64,000 nt of DNA, from NCBI RefSeq assembly GCF_018130385.1, contig NZ_JAFCLU010000001.1, positions 372,001 to 436,000 on the forward strand. The letters run 5' to 3'. How positions within the stretch are numbered: position 1 is the first letter of the stretch; each line of letters starts with the position of its first letter. Below the pieces are notes generated by a model. The model saw only the letters and a list, made by a program, of their open reading frames with translations, made no database searches and had not been told where the DNA came from. Shown here piece after piece: positions 9,012-22,874 of this stretch. A program made the position numbers and the translations under genes. The DNA is from Bradyrhizobium sp. AUGA SZCCT0283 (lineage in GTDB: Bacteria; Pseudomonadota; Alphaproteobacteria; Rhizobiales; Xanthobacteraceae).

Positions 9012-9189
9012 AACTTATGGTTCTCATACGATCGCGTATTGAGAGTGGGCCCCCCGGGACCCGCTCTTTTTTATTACCTGAACGAGCCCGGCCCAGAAGG
9101 GCCTTAAAGGCGCGGTTCGGGGAGCCGGCCGGACCGCCGGTTAAGGCCCGGCCTAAACCCATGCAAGTAAGACGCTTTTGACCCTGGAC
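9012..9189 (+). ncRNA. rimP leader RNA (putative attenuator)
   Basis: This is the untranslated leader between the predicted promoter and rimP. It contains an early intrinsic terminator (9042-9072), then a GC-rich stretch with several short self-complementary segments (GGCCC/GGGCC, CCGGCC/GGCCGG) that could form alternative pairings. From memory, a 'rimP-leader' attenuator family is described upstream of rimP-nusA-infB in alphaproteobacteria, and this region has the right place and form. Family membership is inferred and was not tested by covariance search. Confidence 0.6.
9042..9072 (+). terminator. Premature intrinsic terminator in the rimP leader
   Basis: An 8-bp stem, AGAGTGGG (9042-9049) with CCCGCTCT (9060-9067, one G-T pair), closes a 10-base loop and is followed directly by five further T residues. 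It lies upstream of rimP with no coding gene before it on this strand, so it would stop transcription of the whole operon unless antiterminated. Confidence 0.8.
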
Positions 9190-9969
9190 ATGACCGATCC
9201 AACTGCTGGTTCCGTGGATGCCGACCTCTTGGCCGAGCCCCGTCTCGTCGTCGAGCCGGGCGCGGCCGCGCGGGTGTCGGCGGTGGCCGGACCGGTGCTG
9301 CAGGGAATGGGCTACCGGCTGGTCCGGATCAAGATTTCGGGCGAGGCCGGCTGCACCGTCCAGATCATGGCCGAGCGGCCCGACGGATCGATGCAGATCG
9401 AGGATTGCGAGGCGATCTCGCGGGCGCTGTCGCCGGTGCTCGACGTCGCCGATCCGATCAACCGCGCCTACCGGCTGGAGATATCCTCGCCGGGCATCGA
9501 TCGCCCGCTGGTGCGCCGTTCCGATTTCGAGCGCTACGCCGGTCATCTCGTGAAGATCGAAATGGCGGTCGCCCATCAGGGCCGCAAGCGCTTCCGCGGG
9601 CTCCTGGCCGGCGTCGAAGGCGATGCCGTGCGGCTACATCGGGATGACATACGCGCGGGCGAAGATGCCGACGTGCTGCTGGTGATGGAAGACATCTCCG
9701 ACGCGCGACTGGTTTTGACCGACGAGCTGATTGCGGAATCGATGCGGCGCGGCAAGCAGGCCGAGCGCGAGCTGAAGCAGAATCTCGGGCTGGCGCCGCC
9801 GCCTCCGCCGCACGCAAAGAAGAGCGATCCGGCCAGGAGCAACAAGCCGAAGCCCAAGCCCGGCAAGAAGCCCGAGCCCAAAAAGCCGGAGCCGACCAAT
9901 ACAAAGAAACACCGCCTCGCCGCAGAAAGACTACGCCGGGGCGACACCGATCCTACTGAAGGAGACTAG
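9190..9969 (+). CDS. rimP: Ribosome maturation factor RimP
   Basis: RimP assists 30S subunit assembly. The 259-residue protein has the N-terminal alpha/beta domain, the [11 protein letters not shown] signature, and the C-terminal SH3-like domain. A Lys/Pro-rich tail (about residues 200-259) makes it longer than E. coli RimP. ATG 9190 is preferred over TTG 9178 because it fits the family N-terminus. It is the first gene of the operon, and nusA starts 3 bases after its stop. Confidence 0.95.
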   Translation: MTDPTAGSVDADLLAEPRLVVEPGAAARVSAVAGPVLQGMGYRLVRIKISGEAGCTVQIMAERPDGSMQIEDCEAISRALSPVLDVADPINRAYRLEISSPGIDRPLVRRSDFERYAGHLVKIEMAVAHQGRKRFRGLLAGVEGDAVRLHRDDIRAGEDADVLLVMEDISDARLVLTDELIAESMRRGKQAERELKQNLGLAPPPPPHAKKSDPARSNKPKPKPGKKPEPKKPEPTNTKKHRLAAERLRRGDTDPTEGD

Positions 9970-9971
9970 CC

Positions 9972-11582
9972 ATGGCCGTCAGTGCCAACAAACTCGAACT
10001 GCTGCAGATCGCAGACGCGGTCGCCCGCGAAAAGTCGATCGACCGCGGGATCGTGATCGCTGCGATGGAAGACGCCATCGCCAAGGCGGCCCGCGCCCGT
10101 TACGGCAGCGAGACCGACGTTCACGCCGAGATCGACGCCAAGAAGGGTGAGCTGCGGCTGTCGCGCCACATGCTGGTCGTCGAGCAGGTCGAGAACTCCT
10201 CGAACCAGATCTCGCTGGCGGACGCGCAGCGCGCCAACCCGGGCGCCCAGGTCGGCGACACCATCGCCGACACCCTGCCGCCGCTGGAATATGGCCGCAT
10301 CGCCGCGCAATCCGCCAAGCAGGTGATCGTGCAGAAGGTGCGCGAGGCCGAGCGCGACCGGCAATACCAGGAATTCAAGGACCGCATCGGCGATATCGTC
10401 AACGGCGTCGTCAAGCGCGTCGAATATGGCAGCGTGATCGTCGATCTCGGCCGCGGTGAAGCCATCATCCGCCGCGACGAAATGCTGCCGCGAGAGGTGT
10501 TCCGCAACGGCGACCGCGTCCGCGCCTACATCTTCGATGTCCGCCGCGAAACCCGCGGACCGCAGATCTTCCTCTCCCGCACCCATCCGCAATTCATGGC
10601 AAAACTGTTCGCGCAGGAAGTGCCGGAAATCTATGACGGCATCGTCGAGATCAAGGCGGTGGCCCGCGATCCCGGCTCGCGCGCGAAAATCGGTGTGATT
10701 TCAAGGGATTCCTCGGTGGATCCTGTCGGCGCCTGCGTCGGCATGCGCGGCTCGCGCGTGCAGGCGGTGGTGAACGAACTGCAGGGCGAGAAGATCGACA
10801 TCATCCCGTGGTCGCCCGACATCGCAACCTTTGTCGTCAACGCACTGGCGCCCGCCGAAGTCGCCAAGGTCGTGATCGACGAGGACCGCGAGCGGATCGA
10901 GGTCGTGGTTCCCGACACCAACAACCAGCTCTCGCTGGCGATCGGCCGCCGCGGCCAGAACGTCCGCCTCGCCTCGCAGCTCACCGGCTGGGATATCGAT
11001 ATCCTCACCGAGCAGGAAGAATCCGAGCGCCGTCAGGCCGACTTCGAGAACTCCACGCGGGTGTTCATGGAAGCGCTGAACGTCGACGAGGTGGTCGGCC
11101 AGTTGCTGGCGTCTGAAGGCTTTACTTCGGTCGAGGAACTCGCACTGGTCGACGTCAAGGAACTGGCCGGTATCGAAGGCTTCGACGATGAAACCGCCAA
11201 CGAGCTGCAGAGCCGGGCCAAGGAATATCTGGAACAGCTCGAGACCGAGCTGGAAAACAAGCGCAAGGAACTCGGTGTGGATGATGCTTTGAAGACGGTG
11301 CCCGGCGTGACCTCGAAGATGCTGGTCAAGTTCGGCGAGAACGACATCAAGTCCGTCGAGGATCTGGCGGGCTGTGCGACCGACGATCTGGTCGGCTGGA
11401 CCGAGCGCAAGGAAGGCGGCGAGCCGACCAAGTACCCCGGCATTCTCGACGCCAACGAGATCTCGCGCGACGAGGCCGAACGCATGATCATGCAGGCCCG
11501 CGTCATTGCCGGCTGGATCACCGAGGCCGAACTCGCCAAGCAATCCGAGCCGGCCGAGACCACCGAAGACCAGACGGCGTAA
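9972..11582 (+). CDS. nusA: Transcription termination/antitermination factor NusA
   Basis: NusA binds RNA polymerase and nascent RNA and modulates pausing, termination and rrn antitermination. The 536-residue protein shows the N-terminal polymerase-binding domain (about 1-130), S1 (about 135-200), and two KH domains (about 230-345). The C-terminal part carries repeated acidic helix-hairpin-helix motifs (about 360-520). A good GAAGGAGA ribosome site ends 8 bases before the ATG. In E. coli NusA feeds back on this operon, so the leader terminator upstream of rimP is a plausible target here. Confidence 0.98.
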   Translation: MAVSANKLELLQIADAVAREKSIDRGIVIAAMEDAIAKAARARYGSETDVHAEIDAKKGELRLSRHMLVVEQVENSSNQISLADAQRANPGAQVGDTIADTLPPLEYGRIAAQSAKQVIVQKVREAERDRQYQEFKDRIGDIVNGVVKRVEYGSVIVDLGRGEAIIRRDEMLPREVFRNGDRVRAYIFDVRRETRGPQIFLSRTHPQFMAKLFAQEVPEIYDGIVEIKAVARDPGSRAKIGVISRDSSVDPVGACVGMRGSRVQAVVNELQGEKIDIIPWSPDIATFVVNALAPAEVAKVVIDEDRERIEVVVPDTNNQLSLAIGRRGQNVRLASQLTGWDIDILTEQEESERRQADFENSTRVFMEALNVDEVVGQLLASEGFTSVEELALVDVKELAGIEGFDDETANELQSRAKEYLEQLETELENKRKELGVDDALKTVPGVTSKMLVKFGENDIKSVEDLAGCATDDLVGWTERKEGGEPTKYPGILDANEISRDEAERMIMQARVIAGWITEAELAKQSEPAETTEDQTA

Positions 11583-11657
11583 TGCGGGTGTTCCGCAAAG
11601 CCGGAAATCTTTTCTGCGCGCAGACCGTGCGCAGATGACAGGAGCCACTAAACAGGC

Positions 11658-12338
11658 ATGCTCGCTTTGGCTGACCCCGATCTCGACCATGGGCCGCGGA
11701 CCGACAAGTCCGCGACCATGCGGATGTGCGCGGTCAGTCGCGAGGTGCGCCCGATCGACGAGCTGATCCGGTTTGTGGTCGCCCCGTCGGGCGACGTCAT
11801 CCCCGATTTGAAGCGGAAGCTGCCCGGCCGCGGCCTGTGGGTCCAGGCCTCGCGCCGGACCGTTGCGGAAGCGGTGCGGCGTCACCAATTTAGCAGAGGG
11901 TTCAAGCGCAACGTTCGCGCTGCGGCGACCCTTCCCGACGATACCGAGGCCCTGCTGGAACGAAGCTGCACCGAGGCGCTGGCCATGGCGGCCAAGGCCG
12001 GTCAGGTCATTTCCGGCTTTGCCAAGGTCGAGGGCCTGCTCGAACAGGGCAGGGCCGAAGCCCTGATTCACGCTTCCGACGGCGCAGCCGACGGAATCCG
12101 CAAATTGGACGCTATCGCCGGGCAAAGAAGCGGAAATATCGGTGAATCGCGGGGTTTACCGATCGTTACCGCTTTAACCTCCGCACAATTGGATTTGGCA
12201 CTGGGGCGGTCAAATGTGATACATGCTGCGCTGCTCGCGGGCCCGGCGAGCAAAACGTTCCTGTCGCGCTGCCAGATCCTGGTTCGATACCGGATGGACG
12301 ACGACGACAAGACCGGGGATGGCGGCCAGAAATTCTGA
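11658..12338 (+). CDS. YlxR/DUF448 RNA-binding protein with L7Ae-like domain
   Basis: The 226-residue product has a DUF448 (YlxR) domain at about residues 15-100, with the signature MRMCAVSREVRP and GRGLWV. A second domain at about 105-205 resembles the L7Ae/L30e RNA-binding fold (TEALAMAAKAGQVISGFAKVE). YlxR proteins are nucleoid- or RNA-associated regulators of ribosome-linked genes; the two-domain form is usual in alphaproteobacteria. It lies 75 bases after nusA and before infB, in the conserved order. Confidence 0.88.
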   Translation: MLALADPDLDHGPRTDKSATMRMCAVSREVRPIDELIRFVVAPSGDVIPDLKRKLPGRGLWVQASRRTVAEAVRRHQFSRGFKRNVRAAATLPDDTEALLERSCTEALAMAAKAGQVISGFAKVEGLLEQGRAEALIHASDGAADGIRKLDAIAGQRSGNIGESRGLPIVTALTSAQLDLALGRSNVIHAALLAGPASKTFLSRCQILVRYRMDDDDKTGDGGQKF

Positions 12339-12415
12339 CTGACGAAGATTGGTTCCGAAGCCTTGCTTCAATGAATGTGCGGATGCGCACAACGTAACGA
12401 GATTAGGACTGCTGA

Positions 12416-15070
12416 ATGGTTGATACCAAAACGCCTGGCGACAAGACTCTGAGTGTCCCGACCAAGACCTTGACGCTGAAGCCGCGGGTCGAGACGGGCA
12501 CTGTGCGCCAGAGCTTCAGCCATGGCCGGACCAAGCAGGTCGTGGTCGAAAAGCGTGGCAAGCGCCGCGTCGGCGGCGACGCGCCCGCGACCGAAACACA
12601 TGCGCCCGAGCCGGTCGCCGCCAAGGCGGCGCCCGCTGCAAAGGCCCCCCTCGCCCGTCCGGCAACGCCATCGGCCGCGCCGCGCGGCGGTTCGGGCGTG
12701 GTGCTGCGCACGCTGACGGAAGACGAGCGTTCCGCCCGCGCCAGCGCGCTGGCCGACGCCAAGGTGCGCGAAATCGAGGAACGGCGGCTGGCCGAGGAAG
12801 AAGCCAAGCGCCGCGCCAGCCGTGAAGGCATCGAACAGGCCGAACGCGAGGCCGCCGAAGCCCGCCGCAAGGCCGAGGAAGAACGCCACCGGCAGGAAGA
12901 GGAAGCCAAGCGCAAGGCCGAAGTCGAGGCCAAGAAGCGATTTGGCGAGGCCGAGGCCAAGACGACGGCGGCCCCGGCACCCGCTACGGCCCGACCGGCC
13001 GCAGCCCGCCCGGCTGGCGCCCGTCCGGCTGCCGCAGTGCCGCCCGCGCGCGCCCCGGGCGTTGCGGCCGACGGTTCCGATGAAGACGAAGGTCCGCGCC
13101 AGATTCGCCGCGGCCCCGGCGGCGCCATGCGCCCCGCGGTGCCCCCCAAGACCACCCACAAGCCGGCCCCGCAAAAGGAACGCGGCCGCCTGACGCTGGT
13201 CACCGCGCTCAACGCCGACGACGTGCGCGAGCGTTCGATCGCCTCGTTCCGCCGCCGCACCCAGCGCCTGAAGGGACACGCCTCCAACGAACCGAAGGAA
13301 AAGCTCATCCGTGAGGTGACGATCCCGGAAGCGATCACCATCCAGGAACTCGCCAACCGCATGTCGGAGCGCGCGGTCGACGTCATCCGCATGCTGATGA
13401 AGCAGGGCGCGATGCACAAGATCACCGACGTGATCGATGCCGACACCGCGCAACTGATCGCCGAGGAATTGGGCCACTCCGTCAAGCGCGTCGCCGCGTC
13501 CGACGTCGAAGAGGGCCTGTTCGACGTCGTCGACGATTCCACCGATACCGAGCCGCGCTCGCCGGTCGTTACCGTGATGGGCCATGTCGACCACGGCAAG
13601 ACCTCGCTGCTCGACGCGCTTCGTCACGCCAACGTGGTGTCGGGCGAAGCCGGCGGCATCACCCAGCATATCGGCGCCTATCAGGTGACCTCGCCGGAAA
13701 GCGGCAAGAAGATCACCTTCATCGATACGCCCGGCCACGCCGCGTTCACCGCGATGCGTGCGCGCGGCGCCAAGGTCACCGATATCGTGATCCTGGTGGT
13801 GGCGGCCGATGACGGCGTCATGCCGCAGACGATCGAGGCGATCAACCACGCCAAGGCGGCAAAGGTTCCGATGATCGTCGCGATCAACAAGATCGACAAG
13901 CCGGACGCCAAGCCGGAGCGCGTGCGCACCGAACTGCTGCAGCACGAGGTTCAGGTCGAATCGTTCGGAGGTGAAGTCGTCGACGTCGAGGTTTCCGCCA
14001 AGAACAAGACCAATCTCGACAAGCTGCTCGAGATGATCGCGCTGCAGGCCGAACTGCTCGACCTCAAGACCAATTCGGAACGTCCGGCCGAAGGCACCGT
14101 GATCGAAGCCAAGCTCGATCGCGGCCGTGGTCCGGTGGCCACCGTGCTGGTGCAGCGCGGCACGCTCAAGGTCGGCGACATCATCGTGGCCGGCGCCGAA
14201 ATGGGCCGCGTCCGCGCGCTGATTTCGGACCAGGGCGAGAATCTCGACCAGGCCGGACCTTCGGTGCCTGTCGAAGTGCTCGGCTTCAACGGCCCGCCGG
14301 AAGCCGGCGACCGCCTTGCCGTGGTCGAGAACGAAGCCCGCGCCCGCCAGGTCACGAGCTATCGCGCCCACCAGAAGCGCGAGAACGCCGCCGCCTCGAT
14401 TTCCGGCATGCGCGGCTCGCTCGAGCAGATGATGTCGCAGCTCAAGACCGCGGGCCGCAAGGAATTCCCGCTGATCGTGAAAGCCGACGTGCAGGGCTCG
14501 CTCGAAGCCATTTTGGGATCGCTGGAAAAGCTCGGCACCGAAGAAGTTGCCGCGCGCATCCTGCATGCGGGCGTCGGCGGCATCTCCGAATCCGACGTCA
14601 CGCTGGCGGAAGGCTTCAACGCCGCGATCATCGGCTTCTCGGTGCGAGCCAACAAGGAAGCCGCGGCCGCCGCCAAGCGCAACGGCATCGAAATCCGCTA
14701 CTACAACATCATCTACGATCTCGTCGACGACATCAAAAAGGCGATGTCCGGCCTGCTCGCGCCGACGCTGCGCGAAACCATGCTGGGCAATGCGCAGATC
14801 CTGGAAGTGTTCAACATTTCCAAGGTCGGCAAGGTCGCCGGCTGCCGCGTCACCGACGGCACCGTGGAACGCGGCGCCAATGTGCGCCTGATCCGCGACA
14901 ATGTCGTCGTGCACGAAGGCAAGCTTTCGACGCTGAAGCGCTTCAAGGACGAAGTGAAGGAAGTGCAGTCCGGCCAGGAATGCGGCATGGCGTTCGAGAA
15001 TTACGGCGACATGCGTCCAGGCGACGTCATCGAGTGTTACCGCGTGGAGACCATCCAGCGCTCTCTGTAA
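12416..15070 (+). CDS. infB: Translation initiation factor IF-2
   Basis: IF-2 is the GTPase that brings fMet-tRNA to the 30S subunit and promotes subunit joining. The 884-residue protein has a long N-terminus with a charged, probably coiled-coil stretch rich in Glu/Arg/Ala (about 100-185) and a Pro/Ala-rich linker. An IF2_N module follows (about 300-350), then the G domain from about residue 383 with [16 protein letters not shown] and NKID. Domains II to IV follow in the normal way. It lies 77 bases after the YlxR gene. Confidence 0.98.
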   Translation: MVDTKTPGDKTLSVPTKTLTLKPRVETGTVRQSFSHGRTKQVVVEKRGKRRVGGDAPATETHAPEPVAAKAAPAAKAPLARPATPSAAPRGGSGVVLRTLTEDERSARASALADAKVREIEERRLAEEEAKRRASREGIEQAEREAAEARRKAEEERHRQEEEAKRKAEVEAKKRFGEAEAKTTAAPAPATARPAAARPAGARPAAAVPPARAPGVAADGSDEDEGPRQIRRGPGGAMRPAVPPKTTHKPAPQKERGRLTLVTALNADDVRERSIASFRRRTQRLKGHASNEPKEKLIREVTIPEAITIQELANRMSERAVDVIRMLMKQGAMHKITDVIDADTAQLIAEELGHSVKRVAASDVEEGLFDVVDDSTDTEPRSPVVTVMGHVDHGKTSLLDALRHANVVSGEAGGITQHIGAYQVTSPESGKKITFIDTPGHAAFTAMRARGAKVTDIVILVVAADDGVMPQTIEAINHAKAAKVPMIVAINKIDKPDAKPERVRTELLQHEVQVESFGGEVVDVEVSAKNKTNLDKLLEMIALQAELLDLKTNSERPAEGTVIEAKLDRGRGPVATVLVQRGTLKVGDIIVAGAEMGRVRALISDQGENLDQAGPSVPVEVLGFNGPPEAGDRLAVVENEARARQVTSYRAHQKRENAAASISGMRGSLEQMMSQLKTAGRKEFPLIVKADVQGSLEAILGSLEKLGTEEVAARILHAGVGGISESDVTLAEGFNAAIIGFSVRANKEAAAAAKRNGIEIRYYNIIYDLVDDIKKAMSGLLAPTLRETMLGNAQILEVFNISKVGKVAGCRVTDGTVERGANVRLIRDNVVVHEGKLSTLKRFKDEVKEVQSGQECGMAFENYGDMRPGDVIECYRVETIQRSL

Positions 15071-15224
15071 GTCCAAATCTTGCGAAGAGCCTTGGATTTT
15101 ATTGACTGAATGTGGCGTCGTGGCCGGACTTGTTCCGGCCATCCACGCCCTAACCCTGATTAGACAAAAGCAAGACGTGGATGCCCGCGGACAAGCGCGG
15201 GCATAACGGCTTTGAGAGACAATA

Positions 15225-15638
15225 ATGCCCCGTCATCATACCAAGGGTTCCGCCCCCGGCGGCTCGCAACGGCAATTGCGCGTCGGAGAGACCGTGCGCC
15301 ATGCCGTTGCCGATATTCTGTCGCAGGGTAGCGTGCACGACCCCGATCTCGAAGGCCACATCATCACCGTTCCCGAGGTGAGGATGTCGCCTGACCTGAA
15401 GCTTGCGACGATTTACGTGATGCCGCTCGGCGGCCGCGATACCGATGTCGTGCTCGCGGCGCTCGCGCGCAACAAAAAGTTCCTGCGCGGCGAGATCGCT
15501 CACCGCGTTAACCTGAAATTTGCCCCTGACCTTCGCTTTCGCGTCGACGAACGATTCGATGAAGCGGAACGGATCGAGAAATTACTGAGAACACCTGCGG
15601 TGCAAAGAGACCTCGCACCCGATTCGGACGACAAGTGA
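15225..15638 (+). CDS. rbfA: 30S ribosome-binding factor RbfA
   Basis: RbfA is a small KH-fold factor needed for late 16S rRNA 5'-end maturation and cold adaptation. The 137-residue protein shows the expected [14 protein letters not shown] start and the [12 protein letters not shown] motif near the end. The 154-base gap after infB has short complementary segments (CCGGAC/GTTCCGG around 15122-15138) but no clear terminator, so it probably stays in the operon. Its stop overlaps the truB ATG by one base. Confidence 0.95.
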   Translation: MPRHHTKGSAPGGSQRQLRVGETVRHAVADILSQGSVHDPDLEGHIITVPEVRMSPDLKLATIYVMPLGGRDTDVVLAALARNKKFLRGEIAHRVNLKFAPDLRFRVDERFDEAERIEKLLRTPAVQRDLAPDSDDK

Positions 15639-16816
15639 TGACGATGCCCACCGCCAACGGCGTGATCGCGGAGCAAACTGCCGATTCGCACGACGCCGAA
15701 AAAAATATTTTTTCAGGCGAGTCGCGCGGCGACGACCAGCGTCGCGCCGGCGACGACCAGCGTCGCGCCGGCGACGGCGAGCGCCGCGTGGACGACGGCG
15801 AGCGCCGCAGCAACAACGATCCGCGCCACACCAAGCAGCCACGCCAGAACAACCAGCCGCGGCGCGACAAGCGCGACGTTCACGGCTGGGTGGTGCTCGA
15901 CAAGCCGATCGGCATGACCTCGACGCACGCGGTTGCCGTGCTCAAGCGCCTGTTCCAGGCCAAGCGCGCCGGCCACGCCGGCACGCTCGATCCGCTGGCG
16001 TCCGGCGGCCTGCCGATCGCGCTCGGGGAGGCCACCAAGACGGTTCCCTTCGTGATGGACGGCCGCAAGCGCTACCGCTTCACGGTGGCCTGGGGCGAGG
16101 AGCGCGACACCGACGATACCGAGGGCCGGGTGACCCGAACCAGCGCGCTGCGGCCGTCGGCGGACGCGGTCCGGGCCCTGCTGCCGCAGTTCACCGGCCT
16201 GATCGAGCAGATCCCGCCGCAATATTCGGCGATCAAGGTCCAGGGCGAACGCGCCTATGACCTGGCGCGGGACGGCGAAACCGTCGAATTGAAGCCCCGC
16301 CCGGTCGAGATTCACGAATTAATCCTTGTAGAACATGGAGATAACGGCCAGTCCGTGTTCGAGGCCGAGTGCGGCAAAGGCACCTATGTCCGGGCGCTGG
16401 CCCGCGATATCGGCCGGATTCTGGGCTGTTTCGGCCATATCTGCGCGCTGCGGCGGACCTTGGTGGGCCCATTCCGCGAGACGGACATGATTCCGCTGGA
16501 AGAGTTGGAGGCTTTATGTAATAGAGCCGCGTCTGGCGAGGGAAGCCTCGCCGACGCGCTTTTGCCCGTTGAGACCGCGCTGGACGACATCCCGGCACTG
16601 GCCGTTACACGGGCTGATGCGGCAAGGCTCCACAGGGGCCAGGCCGTTTTGTTGCGCGGACGGGATGCGCCCAATAGTAGCGGCACAGTCTATGTCACGG
16701 TGGCAGGCCGGCTTCTGGCCCTCGCCGAAATTGGCAATGGCGAACTCATCCCCAAGCGCGTGTTCAACCTGACCGGGCTGACTGCCAGTCCCGGTCGCAG
16801 CAATGAGAGAGTTTGA
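15638..16816 (+). CDS. truB: tRNA pseudouridine(55) synthase TruB
   Basis: TruB makes pseudouridine 55 in the T-loop of tRNAs. The catalytic aspartate lies in [12 protein letters not shown], and the [11 protein letters not shown] and RALARDIG segments are typical. The catalytic domain is preceded by an unusual hydrophilic extension of about 80 residues, with four 7-residue repeats of the form D-D/G-Q/E-R-R-x-x (encoded at 15730-15813) and then an Arg/Asn/Gln-rich segment. The ATG at 15638 overlaps the rbfA stop; GTG 15635 and ATG 15644 are alternatives. Confidence 0.95.
   Translation: MTMPTANGVIAEQTADSHDAEKNIFSGESRGDDQRRAGDDQRRAGDGERRVDDGERRSNNDPRHTKQPRQNNQPRRDKRDVHGWVVLDKPIGMTSTHAVAVLKRLFQAKRAGHAGTLDPLASGGLPIALGEATKTVPFVMDGRKRYRFTVAWGEERDTDDTEGRVTRTSALRPSADAVRALLPQFTGLIEQIPPQYSAIKVQGERAYDLARDGETVELKPRPVEIHELILVEHGDNGQSVFEAECGKGTYVRALARDIGRILGCFGHICALRRTLVGPFRETDMIPLEELEALCNRAASGEGSLADALLPVETALDDIPALAVTRADAARLHRGQAVLLRGRDAPNSSGTVYVTVAGRLLALAEIGNGELIPKRVFNLTGLTASPGRSNERV
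15730..15813 (+). repeat. Four tandem 21-bp units inside truB
   Basis: The units start at 15730, 15751, 15772 and 15793. The first two are identical and the last two are diverged copies. They encode [21 protein letters not shown] and DGERRSN, a strongly charged low-complexity stretch in the N-terminal extension of TruB. The unit length is a multiple of three, so copy number could change without breaking the frame. Confidence 0.9.
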
Positions 16817-16818
16817 CG

Positions 16819-17088
16819 ATGTCGATTACCGCCGAACGCAAAGCGGAAGTCATCAAGACGAATGCCAACAAAGCCGGCGACACCGGTTCGCCCGAGGTTC
16901 AGGTTGCGATCCTGTCGGAACGCATCAACAATCTCACCGGCCACTTCAAGACCCACGTGAAGGACAATCATTCGCGCCGCGGCCTCCTGAAGCTCGTGTC
17001 GACGCGCCGCTCGCTTCTCGACTACATCAAGAAGAAGGACGAGGCGCGTTACAAGGCGTTGCTCGAAAAGCATAACATTCGTCGTTGA
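16819..17088 (+). CDS. rpsO: 30S ribosomal protein S15
   Basis: S15 is a primary 16S rRNA-binding protein that nucleates the platform of the 30S subunit. The 89-residue length and the GSPEVQVA, [12 protein letters not shown] and RRxLLDYIK motifs are standard. ATG 16819 follows the truB stop by 2 bases; an in-frame TTG at 16813 is less likely. In E. coli, S15 represses its own mRNA through a leader structure; nothing diagnostic was seen in the truB end here. Confidence 0.98.
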   Translation: MSITAERKAEVIKTNANKAGDTGSPEVQVAILSERINNLTGHFKTHVKDNHSRRGLLKLVSTRRSLLDYIKKKDEARYKALLEKHNIRR

Positions 17089-17099
17089 TTTGAGAGAGT

Positions 17100-17123
17100 A
17101 CGCGCGCTGTTTGCGCGCGTTTT
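17100..17123 (+). terminator. Hairpin after rpsO (terminator or processing site)
   Basis: A stem of 7-8 bp, ACGCGCG(C) from 17100 with (G)CGCGCGT ending at 17120, closes a 5-base loop and is followed by TTT. It lies 12 bases after the rpsO stop. The U-tract is short, so partial read-through into pnp is expected, as at the E. coli rpsO-pnp junction. Confidence 0.65.
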
Positions 17124-17173
17124 CGCATGATCTTCCGAACAAACGGACTCCGAATTTTCGGAGACGATCATGC
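17124..17173 (+). repeat. Long inverted repeat between rpsO and pnp
   Basis: CGCATGATC near 17124 pairs with GATCATGCG ending near 17173. An inner CTCCGAA/TTCGGAG hairpin sits between them. The rpsO-pnp spacer (318 bases) therefore has at least three separate stem structures and no gene. Confidence 0.6.
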
Positions 17174-17287
17174 GCAAGGGCATCATCCGGAATGGATCAT
17201 GCCCGACAAACGTCCAGCAGCAATCCGGCCGCTGGACAGGGCAAGATGCCCGTGACTGCCGAGAGGATGGACGCCATCCGAAAGATG

Positions 17288-17359
17288 AAGACCATGGCAG
17301 GATCGCCGGACGCTGATCTCGTATTGCGATCAGCGTCCCGCAATCTTGCGCATGGTCTT
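17288..17359 (+). promoter_or_regulatory. pnp leader double-stem RNA structure
   Basis: Outer arms AAGACCATG (17288-17296) and CATGGTCTT (17351-17359) enclose a perfect 11-bp inner stem, GGACGCTGATC (17308-17318) with GATCAGCGTCC (17328-17338), closing a 9-base loop. The structure ends 47 bases before the pnp ATG. E. coli pnp is autoregulated through RNase III cleavage of a leader hairpin followed by PNPase action; this stem has the right position for that role, but the function is inferred. Confidence 0.6.
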
Positions 17360-17406
17360 TGTGTTTTTGGGCTCCGCTCTCTCGTGAACCCATGAAAGAA
17401 ACCACA

Positions 17407-19560
<2,154 letters not shown>

Positions 19561-19584
19561 GGCATCGCTAAAATGTGAACGAAA

Positions 19585-19610
19585 GGGTGGCCGAACGGCC
19601 ACCCTTTTTT
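19585..19610 (+). terminator. Intrinsic terminator of pnp
   Basis: GGGTGGCC and GGCCACCC form a perfect 8-bp stem around a GAAC tetraloop, followed directly by six T residues. It begins 24 bases after the pnp stop. Confidence 0.93.
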
Positions 19611-19787
19611 GTTGTCTGCCCGAGTTACATTGCCGGGACTGCAGCACCTGTGCGATTACGTCGCAGGCTCACGAGGGTAGAAAACGAAACCCGATCCCAC
19701 CCGCCGCCGGTAGCTTGTCGCGCGCAGCGGCTTTGGGCGTTCGTTCACGCATATTCATCCAGTTCATCTAAAAGTAAGGAGAAGTCG

Positions 19788-20534
19788 ATGTCATCCATGT
19801 CCCGGCGCCATCTGATGTTTGCCGCAACCGGTATCGCGGCCGTTGCTGCAGCCCCACGTCTTGTCTTTGCGCAAGCCGCCGCTCCTGCCCCGGCCGCGGC
19901 CCCAACCGGCCCCTTCATACTGCCGCCGCTCACCTATCCGACCAATGCGTTCGAACCACATATCGACGCCAAGACGATGGAAATCCATCACGACCGGCAC
20001 CACGGCGCCTATGTCGCCAACCTCAATAACATCGCCAAGACCAATCCGCAGTTGGGAACGGCGAAGATCGAAGACATCCTCGGCAATCTGAATGCGCTGG
20101 ACGACGGCATCAAATTCACCGTCCGCAACAATCTCGGCGGCCACGCCAACCACACCATGTTCTGGGAAATCATGGGCCCGAACGGCGGCAAGCCGGAGGG
20201 CGAGGTGCTGGCGGCGATCGACCGCGATCTCGGCGGCATGGAAAAATTCCAGAACGACTTCAACGCCGCCGGCGGCCGCCAGTTCGGCTCGGGCTGGGTG
20301 TTCGTGACCGTCGCCAAGGACGGCAAGCTCGCGATCGAGACCCGCCCGAACCAGGACAACCCGATGATGGACGGCAAGCGCGCGTTGATGGGCAACGACG
20401 TGTGGGAGCACGCCTATTATCTCAACTACCAGAACCGCCGCGCCGATTATCTGAAGGCGTGGTGGAACACCGTGAACTGGGCCAAGATCGCCGAGCGCTA
20501 TGCGGCGGCGAAGGCCGGCACGCTCGGCGCGTGA
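19788..20534 (+). CDS. Exported superoxide dismutase, probably Mn type
   Basis: The 248-residue enzyme dismutates superoxide. Metal ligands are His67, His122, Asp204 and His208. Gly at the position before HANH and Gln189 (PNQD) from the C-terminal domain point to the Mn rather than the Fe subgroup. The first 29 residues form a Tat-like signal: SRRHLM, a hydrophobic Ala-rich core, and FAQA before a Pro/Ala linker, so periplasmic export is likely. AAGGAG (19776-19781) ends 6 bases before the chosen ATG. It neighbours katG and oxyR, so it probably belongs to an oxidative-stress group. Confidence 0.9.
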   Translation: MSSMSRRHLMFAATGIAAVAAAPRLVFAQAAAPAPAAAPTGPFILPPLTYPTNAFEPHIDAKTMEIHHDRHHGAYVANLNNIAKTNPQLGTAKIEDILGNLNALDDGIKFTVRNNLGGHANHTMFWEIMGPNGGKPEGEVLAAIDRDLGGMEKFQNDFNAAGGRQFGSGWVFVTVAKDGKLAIETRPNQDNPMMDGKRALMGNDVWEHAYYLNYQNRRADYLKAWWNTVNWAKIAERYAAAKAGTLGA

Positions 20535-20548
20535 GCGCATTCGATGTG

Positions 20549-20580
20549 AAAAGGGCGGCCTCTCGGCCGCCCTTTTGTTT
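20549..20580. terminator. Bidirectional terminator between sod and katG
   Basis: AAGGGCGGCC and GGCCGCCCTT pair around TCTC. A T-run follows on the plus strand (TTTTGTTTT) and A residues precede the stem, giving a T-run on the minus strand too. It separates the convergent sod and katG genes. Confidence 0.88.
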
Positions 20581-20623
20581 TACGGATGACTTCGCACGAA
20601 CCGCGCGAGCTTTCTCTTGAGGC

Positions 20624-22874
<2,251 letters not shown>

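Noticed and set aside
8925..9107. 60-codon frame in the rimP leader
   Set aside because: It runs through the promoter and terminator hairpin; better explained as leader RNA.
12368..15142. Very long open frame antisense to infB
   Set aside because: It is a GC-rich mirror of infB with His/Arg/Asp-rich low-complexity sequence and no recognisable family; infB is certain.
15730..15813. Possible CRISPR-like repeats
   Set aside because: Units are contiguous without spacers and lie in frame in truB; they are a coding tandem repeat.
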